Positions 15,695 through 24,755 of a stretch of 64,000 bases of DNA are shown one piece after another. Position 1 is the first letter of the stretch. Each line of letters begins with the position of its first letter. Source of the stretch: Nocardia nova (GTDB lineage: Bacteria > Actinomycetota > Actinomycetes > Mycobacteriales > Mycobacteriaceae); NCBI RefSeq assembly GCF_002933465.1, contig NZ_PSZE01000011.1:62001-126000 (forward strand), given 5' to 3'. The notes below the pieces were generated by a model, which saw only the letters and a list, made by a program, of their open reading frames with translations, made no database searches and had not been told where the DNA came from. A program made the position numbers and the translations under genes.

Positions 15695-15721
15695 TTGACA
15701 TAGTTTCGAACGGGTGTTCGA
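15695..15721 (+). promoter_or_regulatory. Promoter with a perfect LexA/SOS box
   Basis: TTGACA (15695-15700) is followed by the perfect palindromic SOS box TCGAACGGGTGTTCGA (15706-15721), exactly the actinobacterial LexA consensus TCGAAC-N4-GTTCGA. With normal spacing the start site would fall near 15730, at the GTG of the radical SAM gene. Confidence 0.8.
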
Positions 15722-15729
15722 CTGGATGG

Positions 15730-16773
15730 GTGCGATGGCAGAACCAGAACCCGGCAGCCGACGACGGCGCGCTTCCAGGGCTGGAGCGTGCCGGATTCGT
15801 CCGCAGCGTGCAGACGCCGGAATTCGAGGGCGTCACTTTTCACGAGGTGCTGTGCAAAAGCGCGCTGAACAAGGTGCCGCAGCGTTCGGCGGTGCCGTTC
15901 GAATGGACGATCAATCCGATGCGCGGCTGTTCGCACGCCTGCAGATACTGCTTCGCCCGGCCCACCCACGAATATCTGGACCTGGACGCCGGCCGGGATT
16001 TCGACACCCAGATCGTGGTCAAGACGAATGTGGCCGCGGTGCTGCGCCAGGAACTGCGCCGTCGCTCGTGGCGACGCGAGCCGGTCGCGCTGGGCACCAA
16101 CACCGATCCCTATCAGCGGGCCGAGGGGCGCTACCGCTTGATGCCGGGGATCATCGCCGCGCTCACCGACGCGGGTACGCCGTTCTCGATTCTCACCAAG
16201 GGCACGTTGTTGCGGCGGGACCTGCCGCTGCTCGTGCAATCGGCCCAGGTGGTCCCGGTGAGTCTGGCGGTGTCGATCGCGACGGTCGATGAAGAACTGC
16301 ACCGCGCGGTCGAACCGGGTACGCCCGGCCCGCGGGCGCGGCTGGAACTGGTGCGCGCGCTGGCCGAGGCCGGATTCGACGTGAATGTGATGGTGGCTCC
16401 TGTCATTCCGTACCTCACCGACGACGTCGCCCACTTGGACCGGTTGCTCGGCGCGATCGCGGAGTCCGGCGGGGCGCGGGCCACCGTGTTGCCCATGCAT
16501 CTGCGCGGCAGTACCCGGGGCTGGTTCCTGCAGTGGCTGGCCGAACATCACCCGGCCCTGATGCGGCGGTACCGGCAGTTGTACGGTCGTGGGGCGTACG
16601 TCACACCGGAGTATTCTGCGTGGTTACGGCGGCGGGTGGATCCGCTGCTGACCCGGTATCGGCTGGACCGGCACCGGGAACGACCGGCACGGGGCCGGGC
16701 CGCGGGCCCCTCCGAGCCGGACGATGACGTACAGGCAATACGGTCCGACCCGCAGCTGGCGTTGTTCGGTTGA
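15730..16773 (+). CDS. SOS-regulated radical SAM protein (Rv2578c-like)
   Basis: A 347-residue radical SAM enzyme. The [4Fe-4S] motif is CSHACRYC (CxxxCxxC), preceded by FEWTINPMRGC and followed by ARPTHEYL. Further motifs are LGTNTDPYQRAEG, LTKGTLLRRDLPLL and LHLRGS-type sequence near the end. The protein matches the mycobacterial Rv2578c family, related to spore photoproduct lyase-like enzymes. A perfect SOS box lies immediately upstream, and Rv2578c is known from memory as LexA-controlled in M. tuberculosis, so a DNA-damage role is likely; the reaction is unknown. GTG 15730 matches the family start and the predicted transcription start (leaderless). Confidence 0.88.
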   Translation: MRWQNQNPAADDGALPGLERAGFVRSVQTPEFEGVTFHEVLCKSALNKVPQRSAVPFEWTINPMRGCSHACRYCFARPTHEYLDLDAGRDFDTQIVVKTNVAAVLRQELRRRSWRREPVALGTNTDPYQRAEGRYRLMPGIIAALTDAGTPFSILTKGTLLRRDLPLLVQSAQVVPVSLAVSIATVDEELHRAVEPGTPGPRARLELVRALAEAGFDVNVMVAPVIPYLTDDVAHLDRLLGAIAESGGARATVLPMHLRGSTRGWFLQWLAEHHPALMRRYRQLYGRGAYVTPEYSAWLRRRVDPLLTRYRLDRHRERPARGRAAGPSEPDDDVQAIRSDPQLALFG

Positions 16774-16775
16774 TC

Positions 16776-16798
16776 GCTCCGCCGGATACCGGCGGAGC
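16776..16798 (+). terminator. Hairpin after the radical SAM gene
   Basis: A 10-bp perfect stem GCTCCGCCGG/CCGGCGGAGC with an ATA loop starts 2 bp after the stop. A second palindrome GGCCCCC-T-GGGGGCC (16803-16817) follows. Confidence 0.65.
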
Positions 16799-16945
16799 CA
16801 CCGGCCCCCTGGGGGCCCGGCGGCGGGCGGCCGAAATTCGTTGTACCGCATGCTCGCCGGGTTGTTCGTTCCACGGATTCTCCGGCGCGCCGCGGAGTAA
16901 CTTGGCGTGTGGTACCTCATCCCTACGAGGAAGTGATGCAGGCGC

Positions 16946-18898
16946 ATGGTGTCGAATCAGGGCGTTGACGGCCCCACCGGCAGCGAAAAATTGGAGAAGG
17001 TCGTCATCCGCTTCGCCGGTGATTCCGGCGACGGTATGCAGCTGACCGGAGACCGATTCACCCACGAGGCGGCCGCCTTCGGCAACGACCTCGCCACCCA
17101 GCCGAATTTCCCGGCCGAGATCCGAGCACCTCAGGGCACGCTCCCCGGGGTGTCGTCGTTCCAGATCCAGATCGCCGACTACGACATTCTCACCGCGGGT
17201 GATCAGCCCGACGTGCTGGTCGCCATGAACCCGGCCGCGCTGAAGGCGAATATCGACGATCTCGCACGGGGCGCGACGGTCATCGTCAATACCGACGAGT
17301 TCACCAAACGCACCCTCGCGAAGGTCGGCTACGAGCGAGATCCGCTGACCGACGACAGCCTCGGCGACTTCGTGGTGCACCGGGTGCCGATGACGTCGCT
17401 GACACTGGCCGCCACCGAACCGGCCGGAGTCGGCAAGAAGGACGGCCAGCGCGCGAAGAACATGTTCGCCCTGGGGCTGCTGTCGTGGATGTACGGCCGG
17501 CCGCTCGGCGGTACCGAGGCCTTCATGCGCGAGAAGTTCGCCGCCACGCCGGAAATCGGCGAGGCGAACGTGCTGGCGTTCCGGGCCGGCTGGAACTACG
17601 GGGAAACGACCGAAACCTTCGCCACCACATACGAAGTCGCGCCTGCCGCGCTGCCGCCGGGCACCTACCGGCAGATCACGGGCAATACCGCCCTGGCCTA
17701 CGGCGTGATCGCGGCCGGGCAGCTGTCCGGACTGCCGGTATTCCTGGGCACCTATCCGATCACGCCAGCCTCCGACATCCTGCACGAACTGAGCAAGCAC
17801 AAGAACTTCGGCGTCACCACCTTCCAGGCCGAGGACGAAATCGCGGGAATCGGTGCGGCACTGGGTGCTTCGATCGGCGGCGCACTCGGCGTGACCAGCA
17901 CCTCAGGTCCCGGGCTGGCGCTCAAGAGCGAGACCATCGGGCTGGCGGTGATGACGGAACTGCCGCTGGTGATCATCGATGTCCAGCGCGGCGGGCCCTC
18001 GACCGGTCTGCCCACCAAGACCGAACAGGCCGATCTGCTTCAGGCGCTGTACGGGCGCAACGGCGAATCGCCCGTCGCCGTGGTGGCGCCGCGCTCACCG
18101 GCGGACTGTTTCGCGGCCGCGGTGGACGCGGCGCGGATCGCGCTCACCTATCGCACTCCGGTCCTGCTGCTGTCCGATGGCGCCATCGCCAACGGATCCG
18201 AACCCTGGTCGATTCCGCGGGTGTCCGACCTCGAGCCGATCGACCCGGCATTCGAGCCACCGATGGAAGAGGGTGCCGGGACCGGGTCGCCGTTCCAGCC
18301 GTACGCGCGCGACCCCGAAACCCTGGCCAGGCCACTGGCCCGGCCCGGCACCGGCGGCCTTGCCCACCGGATCGGCGGTCTGGAGAAGGCAGACGGCAGT
18401 GGCAACATCTCCTACGATCCGGCCAACCACGAATTGATGGTCCGCCTGCGTCAGGCGAAGATCGACGGCATCGCGGTGCCCGACCTCGGGGTCGACGATC
18501 CCGACGGCACCGCCGAATTGCTGCTGATCGGCTGGGGCAGCTCCTACGGGCCGATCGGTGAGGCCTGCCGACGGGCGCGCCGCCGCGGCGTACCGGTCGC
18601 GCAAGCGCATCTGCGGCACCTCAATCCGCTGCCGGCCAATACCGGCGACGTGTTGCGGCGCTACCGCCGGGTGGTGGCGCCGGAAATGAACGGCGGCCAG
18701 CTGGCGCTGCTGCTGCGCGGCAAATACCTGGTCGACGTGCAACCGTGGACGAAGGTGGCCGGGACTGCCTTCTCCGCCCAGGAGCTGGTCGGCGTCATCG
18801 ACGCGGCACTGGACGGATCCATCGGCGAGCTGGAACAGAACAAGGCCTTCGATGCCCGGGCCCGGGCGTCCTATCGCACGACAGGGGGATACCGATGA
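16946..18898 (+). CDS. korA: 2-oxoglutarate:ferredoxin oxidoreductase, alpha subunit
   Basis: A 650-residue KorA subunit combining the gamma-type domain at the N-terminus (VVIRFAGDSGDGMQLTGDRFT) with the alpha domain (ITGNTALAYGVIAAGQLSG, YPITPASDILHELSKH, FQAEDEIAGIGAALGAS, TSTSGPGLALKSE). With KorB it oxidatively decarboxylates 2-oxoglutarate to succinyl-CoA and passes electrons to ferredoxin, an alternative to the CoA-dehydrogenase complex of the TCA cycle. The length matches mycobacterial KorA. ATG 16946 is used; GTG 16949 is equally possible. ATGA overlap with korB indicates translational coupling. Confidence 0.93.
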   Translation: MVSNQGVDGPTGSEKLEKVVIRFAGDSGDGMQLTGDRFTHEAAAFGNDLATQPNFPAEIRAPQGTLPGVSSFQIQIADYDILTAGDQPDVLVAMNPAALKANIDDLARGATVIVNTDEFTKRTLAKVGYERDPLTDDSLGDFVVHRVPMTSLTLAATEPAGVGKKDGQRAKNMFALGLLSWMYGRPLGGTEAFMREKFAATPEIGEANVLAFRAGWNYGETTETFATTYEVAPAALPPGTYRQITGNTALAYGVIAAGQLSGLPVFLGTYPITPASDILHELSKHKNFGVTTFQAEDEIAGIGAALGASIGGALGVTSTSGPGLALKSETIGLAVMTELPLVIIDVQRGGPSTGLPTKTEQADLLQALYGRNGESPVAVVAPRSPADCFAAAVDAARIALTYRTPVLLLSDGAIANGSEPWSIPRVSDLEPIDPAFEPPMEEGAGTGSPFQPYARDPETLARPLARPGTGGLAHRIGGLEKADGSGNISYDPANHELMVRLRQAKIDGIAVPDLGVDDPDGTAELLLIGWGSSYGPIGEACRRARRRGVPVAQAHLRHLNPLPANTGDVLRRYRRVVAPEMNGGQLALLLRGKYLVDVQPWTKVAGTAFSAQELVGVIDAALDGSIGELEQNKAFDARARASYRTTGGYR

Positions 18899-19974
18899 CC
18901 ATCGTCGACACCTCACTCATCGGCGCCGATCTCGGCCTGACCGGCGTCTCCGGCGTACCCGGCGCCGACGGGCCGCAGAAGGTCAAGGACTTCACTTCCG
19001 ATCAGGAGGTGCGCTGGTGCCCGGGGTGCGGTGACTACGTCATTCTCGCGACCGTCCGCGGCTTCCTCGCCGAACTGGGCCTGCGGCGGGAAAACCTGAT
19101 GTTCGTCTCCGGAATCGGATGTTCCAGCCGATTCCCGTACTACCTGGACGCCTACGGCATCCACTCCATCCACGGTCGCGCCCCGGCCATCGCCACCGGA
19201 CTAGCGGTGACCAGGCCGGATCTGTCGGTCTGGGTGGTCACCGGCGACGGCGACGCCCTCTCGATCGGCGGCAATCACCTGATCCACGCGCTGCGCCGCA
19301 ACGTGAACATGACGATCCTGCTGTTCAACAACCGGATCTACGGCCTGACCAAGGGCCAGTACTCACCGACCTCCGAATTGGGCAAGGTGACCAAGTCGAC
19401 GCCGCTCGGTTCGATCGACCATCCGTTCAACACGTTGTCGGTGGCGCTGGGAGCGGAGGCGAGTTTCGCCGCGCGCGCACTCGACTCCGACCGCGCCGGC
19501 CTCACCGAGGTGCTGCGCGCTGCGGCCGAACACCGCGGGACCTCGTTTGTGGAGATCCTGCAGGATTGCCCGATCTTCAACGACGGCTCCTTCGACGCGC
19601 TGCGCCGCGACAACGCCGAATCGCACCTGATCCGCTTGCGGCACGGGGAACCGATCCGCTTCGGCGCCGACGGTGAATTCGCGGTGGTGCGCAACGGTTT
19701 CGGGCTCGAGGTCGCCGCGACCGCGGAGGTTGCCGAGAGCGAGATCGTGGTGCACGACGCCCACTGCGAACGATCCGAATACGCCTATGCGCTCTCGCGG
19801 TTGACCTCCCAAAACCTGACTCACGTCCCGATCGGCATCTTCCGCGACGTCGCCCGCCCCACCTACGACGACGGGGTCCGTGCGCAAACTGCGGTGGCCG
19901 TCGAGCGCACACCGGTTGGGCCGCAGTCGCTTCAGGAGCTGTTGAACGGCAGGGAAACCTGGACGGTCGGCTGA
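18895..19974 (+). CDS. korB: 2-oxoglutarate:ferredoxin oxidoreductase, beta subunit
   Basis: A 359-residue thiamine-diphosphate subunit. The cluster/TPP-type motifs are WCPGCGDYVIL (CxxC), FVSGIGCSSRFPYY, HGRAPAIATGLAV and the TPP-binding VTGDGDALSIGGNHLIHALRRN. It carries out decarboxylation of 2-oxoglutarate together with KorA. The start ATG 18895 overlaps the korA stop by 4 bp. The next gene is convergent after 15 bp. Confidence 0.93.
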   Translation: MTIVDTSLIGADLGLTGVSGVPGADGPQKVKDFTSDQEVRWCPGCGDYVILATVRGFLAELGLRRENLMFVSGIGCSSRFPYYLDAYGIHSIHGRAPAIATGLAVTRPDLSVWVVTGDGDALSIGGNHLIHALRRNVNMTILLFNNRIYGLTKGQYSPTSELGKVTKSTPLGSIDHPFNTLSVALGAEASFAARALDSDRAGLTEVLRAAAEHRGTSFVEILQDCPIFNDGSFDALRRDNAESHLIRLRHGEPIRFGADGEFAVVRNGFGLEVAATAEVAESEIVVHDAHCERSEYAYALSRLTSQNLTHVPIGIFRDVARPTYDDGVRAQTAVAVERTPVGPQSLQELLNGRETWTVG

Positions 19975-19989
19975 GCCGGCCGGGCCGGC

Positions 19990-20538
19990 TCAGTGGTCGG
20001 CGACGAAGGCGTCGACCAATTTCTTGCACAGGTCCGCGAAACGGCTGCGGTCGGCCTTCTGTGCGTCGGTGAGTCCGTCGGTGCCGCCGGGGGAGTACAC
20101 CACCAGATGCACATCCTGGTCGGGCGTGGCTCCCAGGAAGTCGAGCAGCGTGGATCCGCCGTTGCCGTCCTTGGGCATGCCCAGATCGGCTGCCGCCAGC
20201 TTCTTGGCGTCCTCGGCGGCGGCGTGGACGGCGTCGAGGGAGACGTGTCCGTTGCGCTGCTGCGGTGCCTTGTCGGCCGGACGATCCGGATCGGCGGCGT
20301 CGGGGCTGTGCACCGCATGCCCATCGGAATAGACGAGCAGGGTCGGGGCCGGGGTCACCCCGGCGTGCTCCCCGCCCGGGATCGTGGTCAGAGCCACCGA
20401 CAGTCCGGCCGCGGGTTCGTCGGCCACGGCGGTCATCGCGCCGCCGGCCACCGTCAGCGCCGCGGCGCATACCGCCACGGCCGCCCGCACACCCGGCAAA
20501 CCTCGTCTCGCACGGCCGAATTCCCGCACAGTCGTCAC
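19990..20538 (-). CDS. Secreted hypothetical protein
   Basis: A 182-residue protein. GTG 20538 has GGAGGG five bases upstream, whereas the ATG at 20634 has no support. The N-terminus is a Sec signal (RRGLPGVRAAVAVCAAALTVAGG, cleavage near AVA-DEP). The mature part has a beta-rich start (ALTTIPGGEHAGVTPAPTLLVYSDGHAVH) and a helical end with LLDFLGATPDQDVHLVVYSPGG and LCKKLVDAFVADH. No family is recognised. It lies between korB (convergent) and the metallopeptidase gene on the same strand, 98 bp apart. Confidence 0.6.
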   Translation of the reverse strand: MTTVREFGRARRGLPGVRAAVAVCAAALTVAGGAMTAVADEPAAGLSVALTTIPGGEHAGVTPAPTLLVYSDGHAVHSPDAADPDRPADKAPQQRNGHVSLDAVHAAAEDAKKLAAADLGMPKDGNGGSTLLDFLGATPDQDVHLVVYSPGGTDGLTDAQKADRSRFADLCKKLVDAFVADH

Positions 20539-20636
20539 TTCTACCCTCCACCCGTCTCGGTCCCGCCGACCATTGTGAACCGCACCGCTACCGACATCCG
20601 AGCGGCCCGCCCGCTCGAAAAGCTCGCCGCCCACGC

Positions 20637-21536
20637 TCAGCGCAGGGCCGGCGGGTTGTTCAGATCCGCTGCCGAGAAGGTGTCACACGCTGCGACCTGG
20701 CCGTTCCGGTAGCCGGTCAGGAACCATTTCTGCCGTTCGGTGGACGAACCGTGCGTCCATCCTTCCGGATTCACCCGCCCGGTGGCGGCCTTCTGGATCC
20801 GATCGTCGCCGACCGCCGCCGCGGCGGAGAGCGCGTCTTGGATGTCGTTGTCGGACAACGGCTTCAGCAGCGGCTGGGATCCGCCGGGCGCCGGTGTCTT
20901 GTCCGCGTAGCTCGCCCACAGGCCCGCGTAGCAATCGGCCTGCAATTCCAGGCGAACCGATCCCGAGTCGGGGCCTTTGGGATCGCGCTGGGCACGGCCG
21001 CTGTCGCCCAGCAGGTTCTGGATGTGGTGCCCGAATTCGTGCGCCACCACGTACTCCTCGGCCAGCGGACCACCCGCCGCGCCGAACTTGTCCCGCAGTT
21101 CCTGGAAGAACCCGGTATCGAAATACGCCTTGCGGTCCGCCGGGCAGTAGAAGGGTCCGACCGCGCTGGTCGCATTGCCGCATCGAGTGTTGACCGAGCC
21201 GGTGAACAGCGTCACACCGGGCTTCGTGTACTGCACCCGGGTCTGACGCGGCAGCACCCCGCCCCAGACGCCGTCGAGACTCTGCGCGGTCAGCACCACC
21301 CGGCACTGCGCATACCGGTTCGCGTCACCGTTGGTTTTGCAGACGGACGTGTCGACACCGCCGGTCTGCGTTCCCGATGTTCCGCTGCCGAGCAGATTGC
21401 CCGGATTCACGCCGAACAGCACCGCCAGAATCAGCACGATCAGGCCACCGCCGCCGCCCAGTGCGAGTTTGGGGCCCATTCCGCCTCCGGTGGAGACCCG
21501 GTCCGGATCGATATCCATACCTTCGTTGAAGGTCAT
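20637..21536 (-). CDS. YpfJ-type neutral zinc metallopeptidase
   Basis: A 299-residue membrane-anchored protease-like protein of the neutral zinc metallopeptidase family. A cytoplasmic start precedes one TM helix (~24-43: LALGGGGGLIVLILAVLFGV). The extracytoplasmic domain has the zinc motif HEFGHHIQ, a third-ligand region VRLELQADCYAGLWA and the SLDGVWGGVLP region. Six cysteines in the mature part could form disulfides. The family's substrates are unknown. ATG 21536 has GGAG upstream. Mycobacterial relatives lie between hisS and aspS, as here. Confidence 0.88.
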   Translation of the reverse strand: MTFNEGMDIDPDRVSTGGGMGPKLALGGGGGLIVLILAVLFGVNPGNLLGSGTSGTQTGGVDTSVCKTNGDANRYAQCRVVLTAQSLDGVWGGVLPRQTRVQYTKPGVTLFTGSVNTRCGNATSAVGPFYCPADRKAYFDTGFFQELRDKFGAAGGPLAEEYVVAHEFGHHIQNLLGDSGRAQRDPKGPDSGSVRLELQADCYAGLWASYADKTPAPGGSQPLLKPLSDNDIQDALSAAAAVGDDRIQKAATGRVNPEGWTHGSSTERQKWFLTGYRNGQVAACDTFSAADLNNPPALR

Positions 21537-21843
21537 CGTTGCTGCTCCTGTGGATCGAGTGGGCTGCTCGGCGCTCGGTCAGCCGAAACAACCATTACAG
21601 CTTTGCATGAGCGCCCGCGGCTCGAGGGCCGAGCAGCTTTCGTGTCCGCCGAGTGCCCCAACGGCGAATCCCGCGGCGCCACGGCGGATCCGCGGGTGCC
21701 CGCCGTCGGGGCCGAGCTGTGCGCGACCCGGCGGGACGTGGGGGAGTCGGATATCGGTTTCCGTCCGCCGAACCCGTCTCACTACCATGGGGGCGCACCA
21801 GGTCATCCCGCGCCCGGTGCACCGTGTCGTCGAAAGGATTCCC
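21537..21843. other. Divergent gap between metallopeptidase and aspS
   Basis: 307 bp that must hold the promoters of both flanking genes. Open frames cross it, but none has a ribosome site or homology. No clear promoter pair, riboswitch or repeat is seen. Confidence 0.4.
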
Positions 21844-23628
21844 GTGCTGCGCACCCACTTGGCTGGTTCGCTGCGAAGCGAGCACGCCGGTCTGACCGTC
21901 ACCCTCACCGGCTGGGTGGCCCGGCGGCGAGACCACGGTGGCGTGATCTTCATCGATTTGCGCGATGCGTCGGGGGTCGCGCAGGTGGTCTTCCGCGAGG
22001 GTGAGCCGGCCGAGCAGGCCCACAGGCTGCGCGCGGAGTACTGCGTGCGGGTCACCGGTGTGGTCGAGGCGCGTCCGAACGGCAGTGAGAACCCGAACCT
22101 GCCCACCGGTGGGATCGAGGTGAACGTCACCGAACTCGAGGTGCTCAACGAGGCCGCGCCGCTGCCGTTCCAGCTCGACGAGCAGCCCGGCGAGGAGGCG
22201 CGCCTGAAGTACCGGTACCTCGATCTGCGCCGCGAGGGCCCCGCGCACGCCATCCGGCTGCGGTCGAAGGTGAACGCCGCGGCCCGCGAGGTGCTGGCCC
22301 AGCACGCGTTCGTCGAGGTCGAGACCCCGACGATGACACATTCCACCCCCGAGGGCGCGCGTGACTTCGTAGTGCCCGCCCGCCTGCAGCCCGGCAAGTT
22401 CTACGCGCTGCCGCAGAGCCCGCAGCTGTTCAAGCAGTTGCTGATGGTTTCGGGTGTGGAGCGGTACTACCAGATCGCCCGCTGCTACCGTGACGAGGAT
22501 TTCCGCGCCGACCGCCAGCCCGAATTCACCCAGCTCGACCTGGAGATGAGCTTTGTGACGCAGGAGGATGTGATCCTGCTGGCCGAGGACATCCTGGTCG
22601 CGCTGTGGAAGCTGGTCGGCCACCAGATCCCGACCCCCATCCCGCACATGACCTACGCCGAGTCGATGCGCCGCTACGGCACCGACAAGCCCGACCTGCG
22701 CTTCGGCATCGAGATCACCGAATGCGCCGAGTACTTCAAGGACACGTCCTTCCGGGTCTTCCAGGCGCCGTATGTGGGCGCGGTGGTGATGCCGGGCGGG
22801 GCGAGCCAGCCGCGGCGCCAGCTCGACGCCTGGCAGGAGTGGGCCAAGCAGCGCGGCTCCAAGGGCCTGGCCTACATCCTGGTCGGTGAGGACGGCACCC
22901 TCGGCGGCCCGGTCGCCAAGAACCTGTCCGACGCCGAACGCGAGGGGCTGGCCAAACACGTCGGTGCCGCGCCGGGCGACTGCATCTTCTTCGGCGCCGG
23001 AGAAGCGAAGTCGAGCCGGGCGCTGCTGGGTGCGGCGCGTGGCGAGATCGCGCGCAAGTGCGGCCTGATCGACGAGGACGCCTGGGCGTTCGTCTGGATC
23101 GTGGACGCGCCGATGTTCGAACCCGCCGCCGATGCCACCGCGAGCGGTGATGTGGCCCTCGGGCATTCGGCTTGGACCGCGGTGCACCACGCGTTCACCT
23201 CGCCGAAGCCAGAGTCCATCGACACCTTCGATACCGATCCGGGCTCGGCGCTCGCCTACGCCTATGACATCGTCTGCAACGGCAACGAGATCGGCGGCGG
23301 CAGTATCCGCATCCACCGCCGCGATGTGCAGGAGCGGGTGTTCAAGGTCATGGGCATCAGCCACGACGAGGCGCAGGAGCAATTTGGATTCCTGTTGGAC
23401 GCCTTCGCTTTCGGCGCGCCGCCGCACGGTGGTATCGCCTTCGGCTGGGACCGCGTCACCGCGCTGCTGGCCGGAGTGGATTCGATCCGCGAGGTGATCG
23501 CGTTCCCGAAGTCCGGCGGCGGTGTGGACCCGCTGACCGACGCGCCGGCCCCGATCACCGCGCAGCAGCGCAAGGAAGCCGGCCTCGACGTGGTGCTCAA
23601 CGAGCACGGCAAGCCGAAGACCACGTAG
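21844..23628 (+). CDS. aspS: Aspartyl-tRNA synthetase
   Basis: A 594-residue class II synthetase. It has the N-terminal OB-fold anticodon domain (GWVARRRDHGGVIFIDLRDASG), flipping loop and motif 1 region (TPTMTHSTPEGARDFVVP), motif 2 (YYQIARCYRDEDFRADRQPEF), the bacterial GAD insertion (~300-410) and motif 3 (GGIAFGWDRVTALLAG). The mycobacterial enzyme is the same length and serves both Asp and Asn tRNAs in relatives that lack AsnRS. GTG 21844 (LRTHLAGSLR...) with AAAGGA upstream is the family start; the long in-frame extension upstream is rejected. Confidence 0.96.
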   Translation: MLRTHLAGSLRSEHAGLTVTLTGWVARRRDHGGVIFIDLRDASGVAQVVFREGEPAEQAHRLRAEYCVRVTGVVEARPNGSENPNLPTGGIEVNVTELEVLNEAAPLPFQLDEQPGEEARLKYRYLDLRREGPAHAIRLRSKVNAAAREVLAQHAFVEVETPTMTHSTPEGARDFVVPARLQPGKFYALPQSPQLFKQLLMVSGVERYYQIARCYRDEDFRADRQPEFTQLDLEMSFVTQEDVILLAEDILVALWKLVGHQIPTPIPHMTYAESMRRYGTDKPDLRFGIEITECAEYFKDTSFRVFQAPYVGAVVMPGGASQPRRQLDAWQEWAKQRGSKGLAYILVGEDGTLGGPVAKNLSDAEREGLAKHVGAAPGDCIFFGAGEAKSSRALLGAARGEIARKCGLIDEDAWAFVWIVDAPMFEPAADATASGDVALGHSAWTAVHHAFTSPKPESIDTFDTDPGSALAYAYDIVCNGNEIGGGSIRIHRRDVQERVFKVMGISHDEAQEQFGFLLDAFAFGAPPHGGIAFGWDRVTALLAGVDSIREVIAFPKSGGGVDPLTDAPAPITAQQRKEAGLDVVLNEHGKPKTT

Positions 23629-23712
23629 GCCTGATCCGCCAACCGCTTCGATCCGAACCCTGAGCGTCGCCGTACTTGTGGGCAGCCGCGGCCGCGCACC
23701 CGTTAGTCTGCA

Positions 23713-23744
23713 GATCGTCCGGCACCACACGGTGCCGGACGATC
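23713..23744 (+). terminator. Perfect 14-bp hairpin after aspS
   Basis: GATCGTCCGGCACC-ACAC-GGTGCCGGACGATC lies 85 bp after the aspS stop and 23 bp before the DUF389 gene. Most likely it terminates aspS transcription; it is close enough to the next start to act in that leader too. Confidence 0.6.
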
Positions 23745-23766
23745 GTGCCGAGGACAGGGGATTGAG

Positions 23767-24741
23767 GTGCTGCACCTGCGGGCGGTGTGCCCACCGGAGT
23801 CGACCGACGCCGCGGTGACCGCGCTGCGGTCCGAGCCCGGCGCCACGCTCATCACCGTGCAGCGCGGCGCCTCGGTCGAACCGCCCGGCGATCTCGTCCA
23901 AGCCGATATCGCACGTGAGTCGGCCAACGATGTGCTGGCCGGTCTGCGCGGGCTGGGCATCGGCGACTACGGCGGCATCATGCTCTCCCCGGTGGAAACG
24001 GTGCTGTCGGCGCCAGCCGACCGCGCGGTCGAGGCGGCGCCGGGCGATCCGTCGGATGCGATCGTCTGGGAGGAGCTACTCGCCCAGACTCACGAGGAAT
24101 CGACGCTCAACCCCACATTCTTGTCGTTCATCACGATCGCGTGCCTGCTCGCCGTCGTCGGTGTGGCCACCGATTCACCGGTGACGGTCGTCGGCGCCAT
24201 GGTGGTCGGCCCCGAGTTCGGGCCGCTGGCCGCCATCGCGGTAGCGGTGGCGCGCAGGGACTTTCGGCTCGCCCGCCGCTCGATCCTGGCGTTGCTGATC
24301 GGCTTCCCGGTGGCGATGGGGATCGCGGCGCTGGCCTCACTGATGTGGGAACAGTTCGGCTGGATCACCGTCGACCGCATCCACGCCATCCGCAATGTGG
24401 ACTTCATCTACGAGGTGGGGCCGTTCTCGCTGGTGGTGGCCTTGCTCGCGGGTGCGGCGGGGATGATGTCGCTGGTGACCGCGAAATCGGCGGCGCTGGT
24501 CGGCGTGTTCATCTCGGTGACGACGATTCCGGCCGCGGGTTTCGCCGCCGTGGCCGCCACCGTGGGCGAATGGCACAAGGCCTTCGAGTCGATCGGCCAG
24601 TTGGGCGTGAACATGGTCGGTATCGTGGTGGCGGGCATCCTCGTGCTGGAATTGCGTCCCCATCACGGCCACGCGCTGGGCCCGCCACGTCCGAAGCGGC
24701 TGAATATGCTGTCGCGCTGGGGGTTCGGCGACGACCGCTGA
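23767..24741 (+). CDS. DUF389 membrane protein
   Basis: A 324-residue protein. The N-terminal ~80 residues form a soluble alpha/beta domain (LHLRAVCPPESTDAAVTALR...). The C-terminal part holds five or more TM helices, with the DUF389 signature STLNPTFLSFITIACLLAVVGV and VVGAMVVGPEFGPLAAIAVAV. The family function is unknown; some annotators suggest transport. GTG 23767 follows AGGGG. Only 14 bp separate its stop from that of the convergent gene. Confidence 0.85.
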   Translation: MLHLRAVCPPESTDAAVTALRSEPGATLITVQRGASVEPPGDLVQADIARESANDVLAGLRGLGIGDYGGIMLSPVETVLSAPADRAVEAAPGDPSDAIVWEELLAQTHEESTLNPTFLSFITIACLLAVVGVATDSPVTVVGAMVVGPEFGPLAAIAVAVARRDFRLARRSILALLIGFPVAMGIAALASLMWEQFGWITVDRIHAIRNVDFIYEVGPFSLVVALLAGAAGMMSLVTAKSAALVGVFISVTTIPAAGFAAVAATVGEWHKAFESIGQLGVNMVGIVVAGILVLELRPHHGHALGPPRPKRLNMLSRWGFGDDR

Positions 24742-24755
24742 GGCCGGGGGGCCGC

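Noticed and set aside
21595..23901. 768-codon minus-strand frame
   Set aside because: Antisense shadow of aspS with no ribosome site or recognisable domain.
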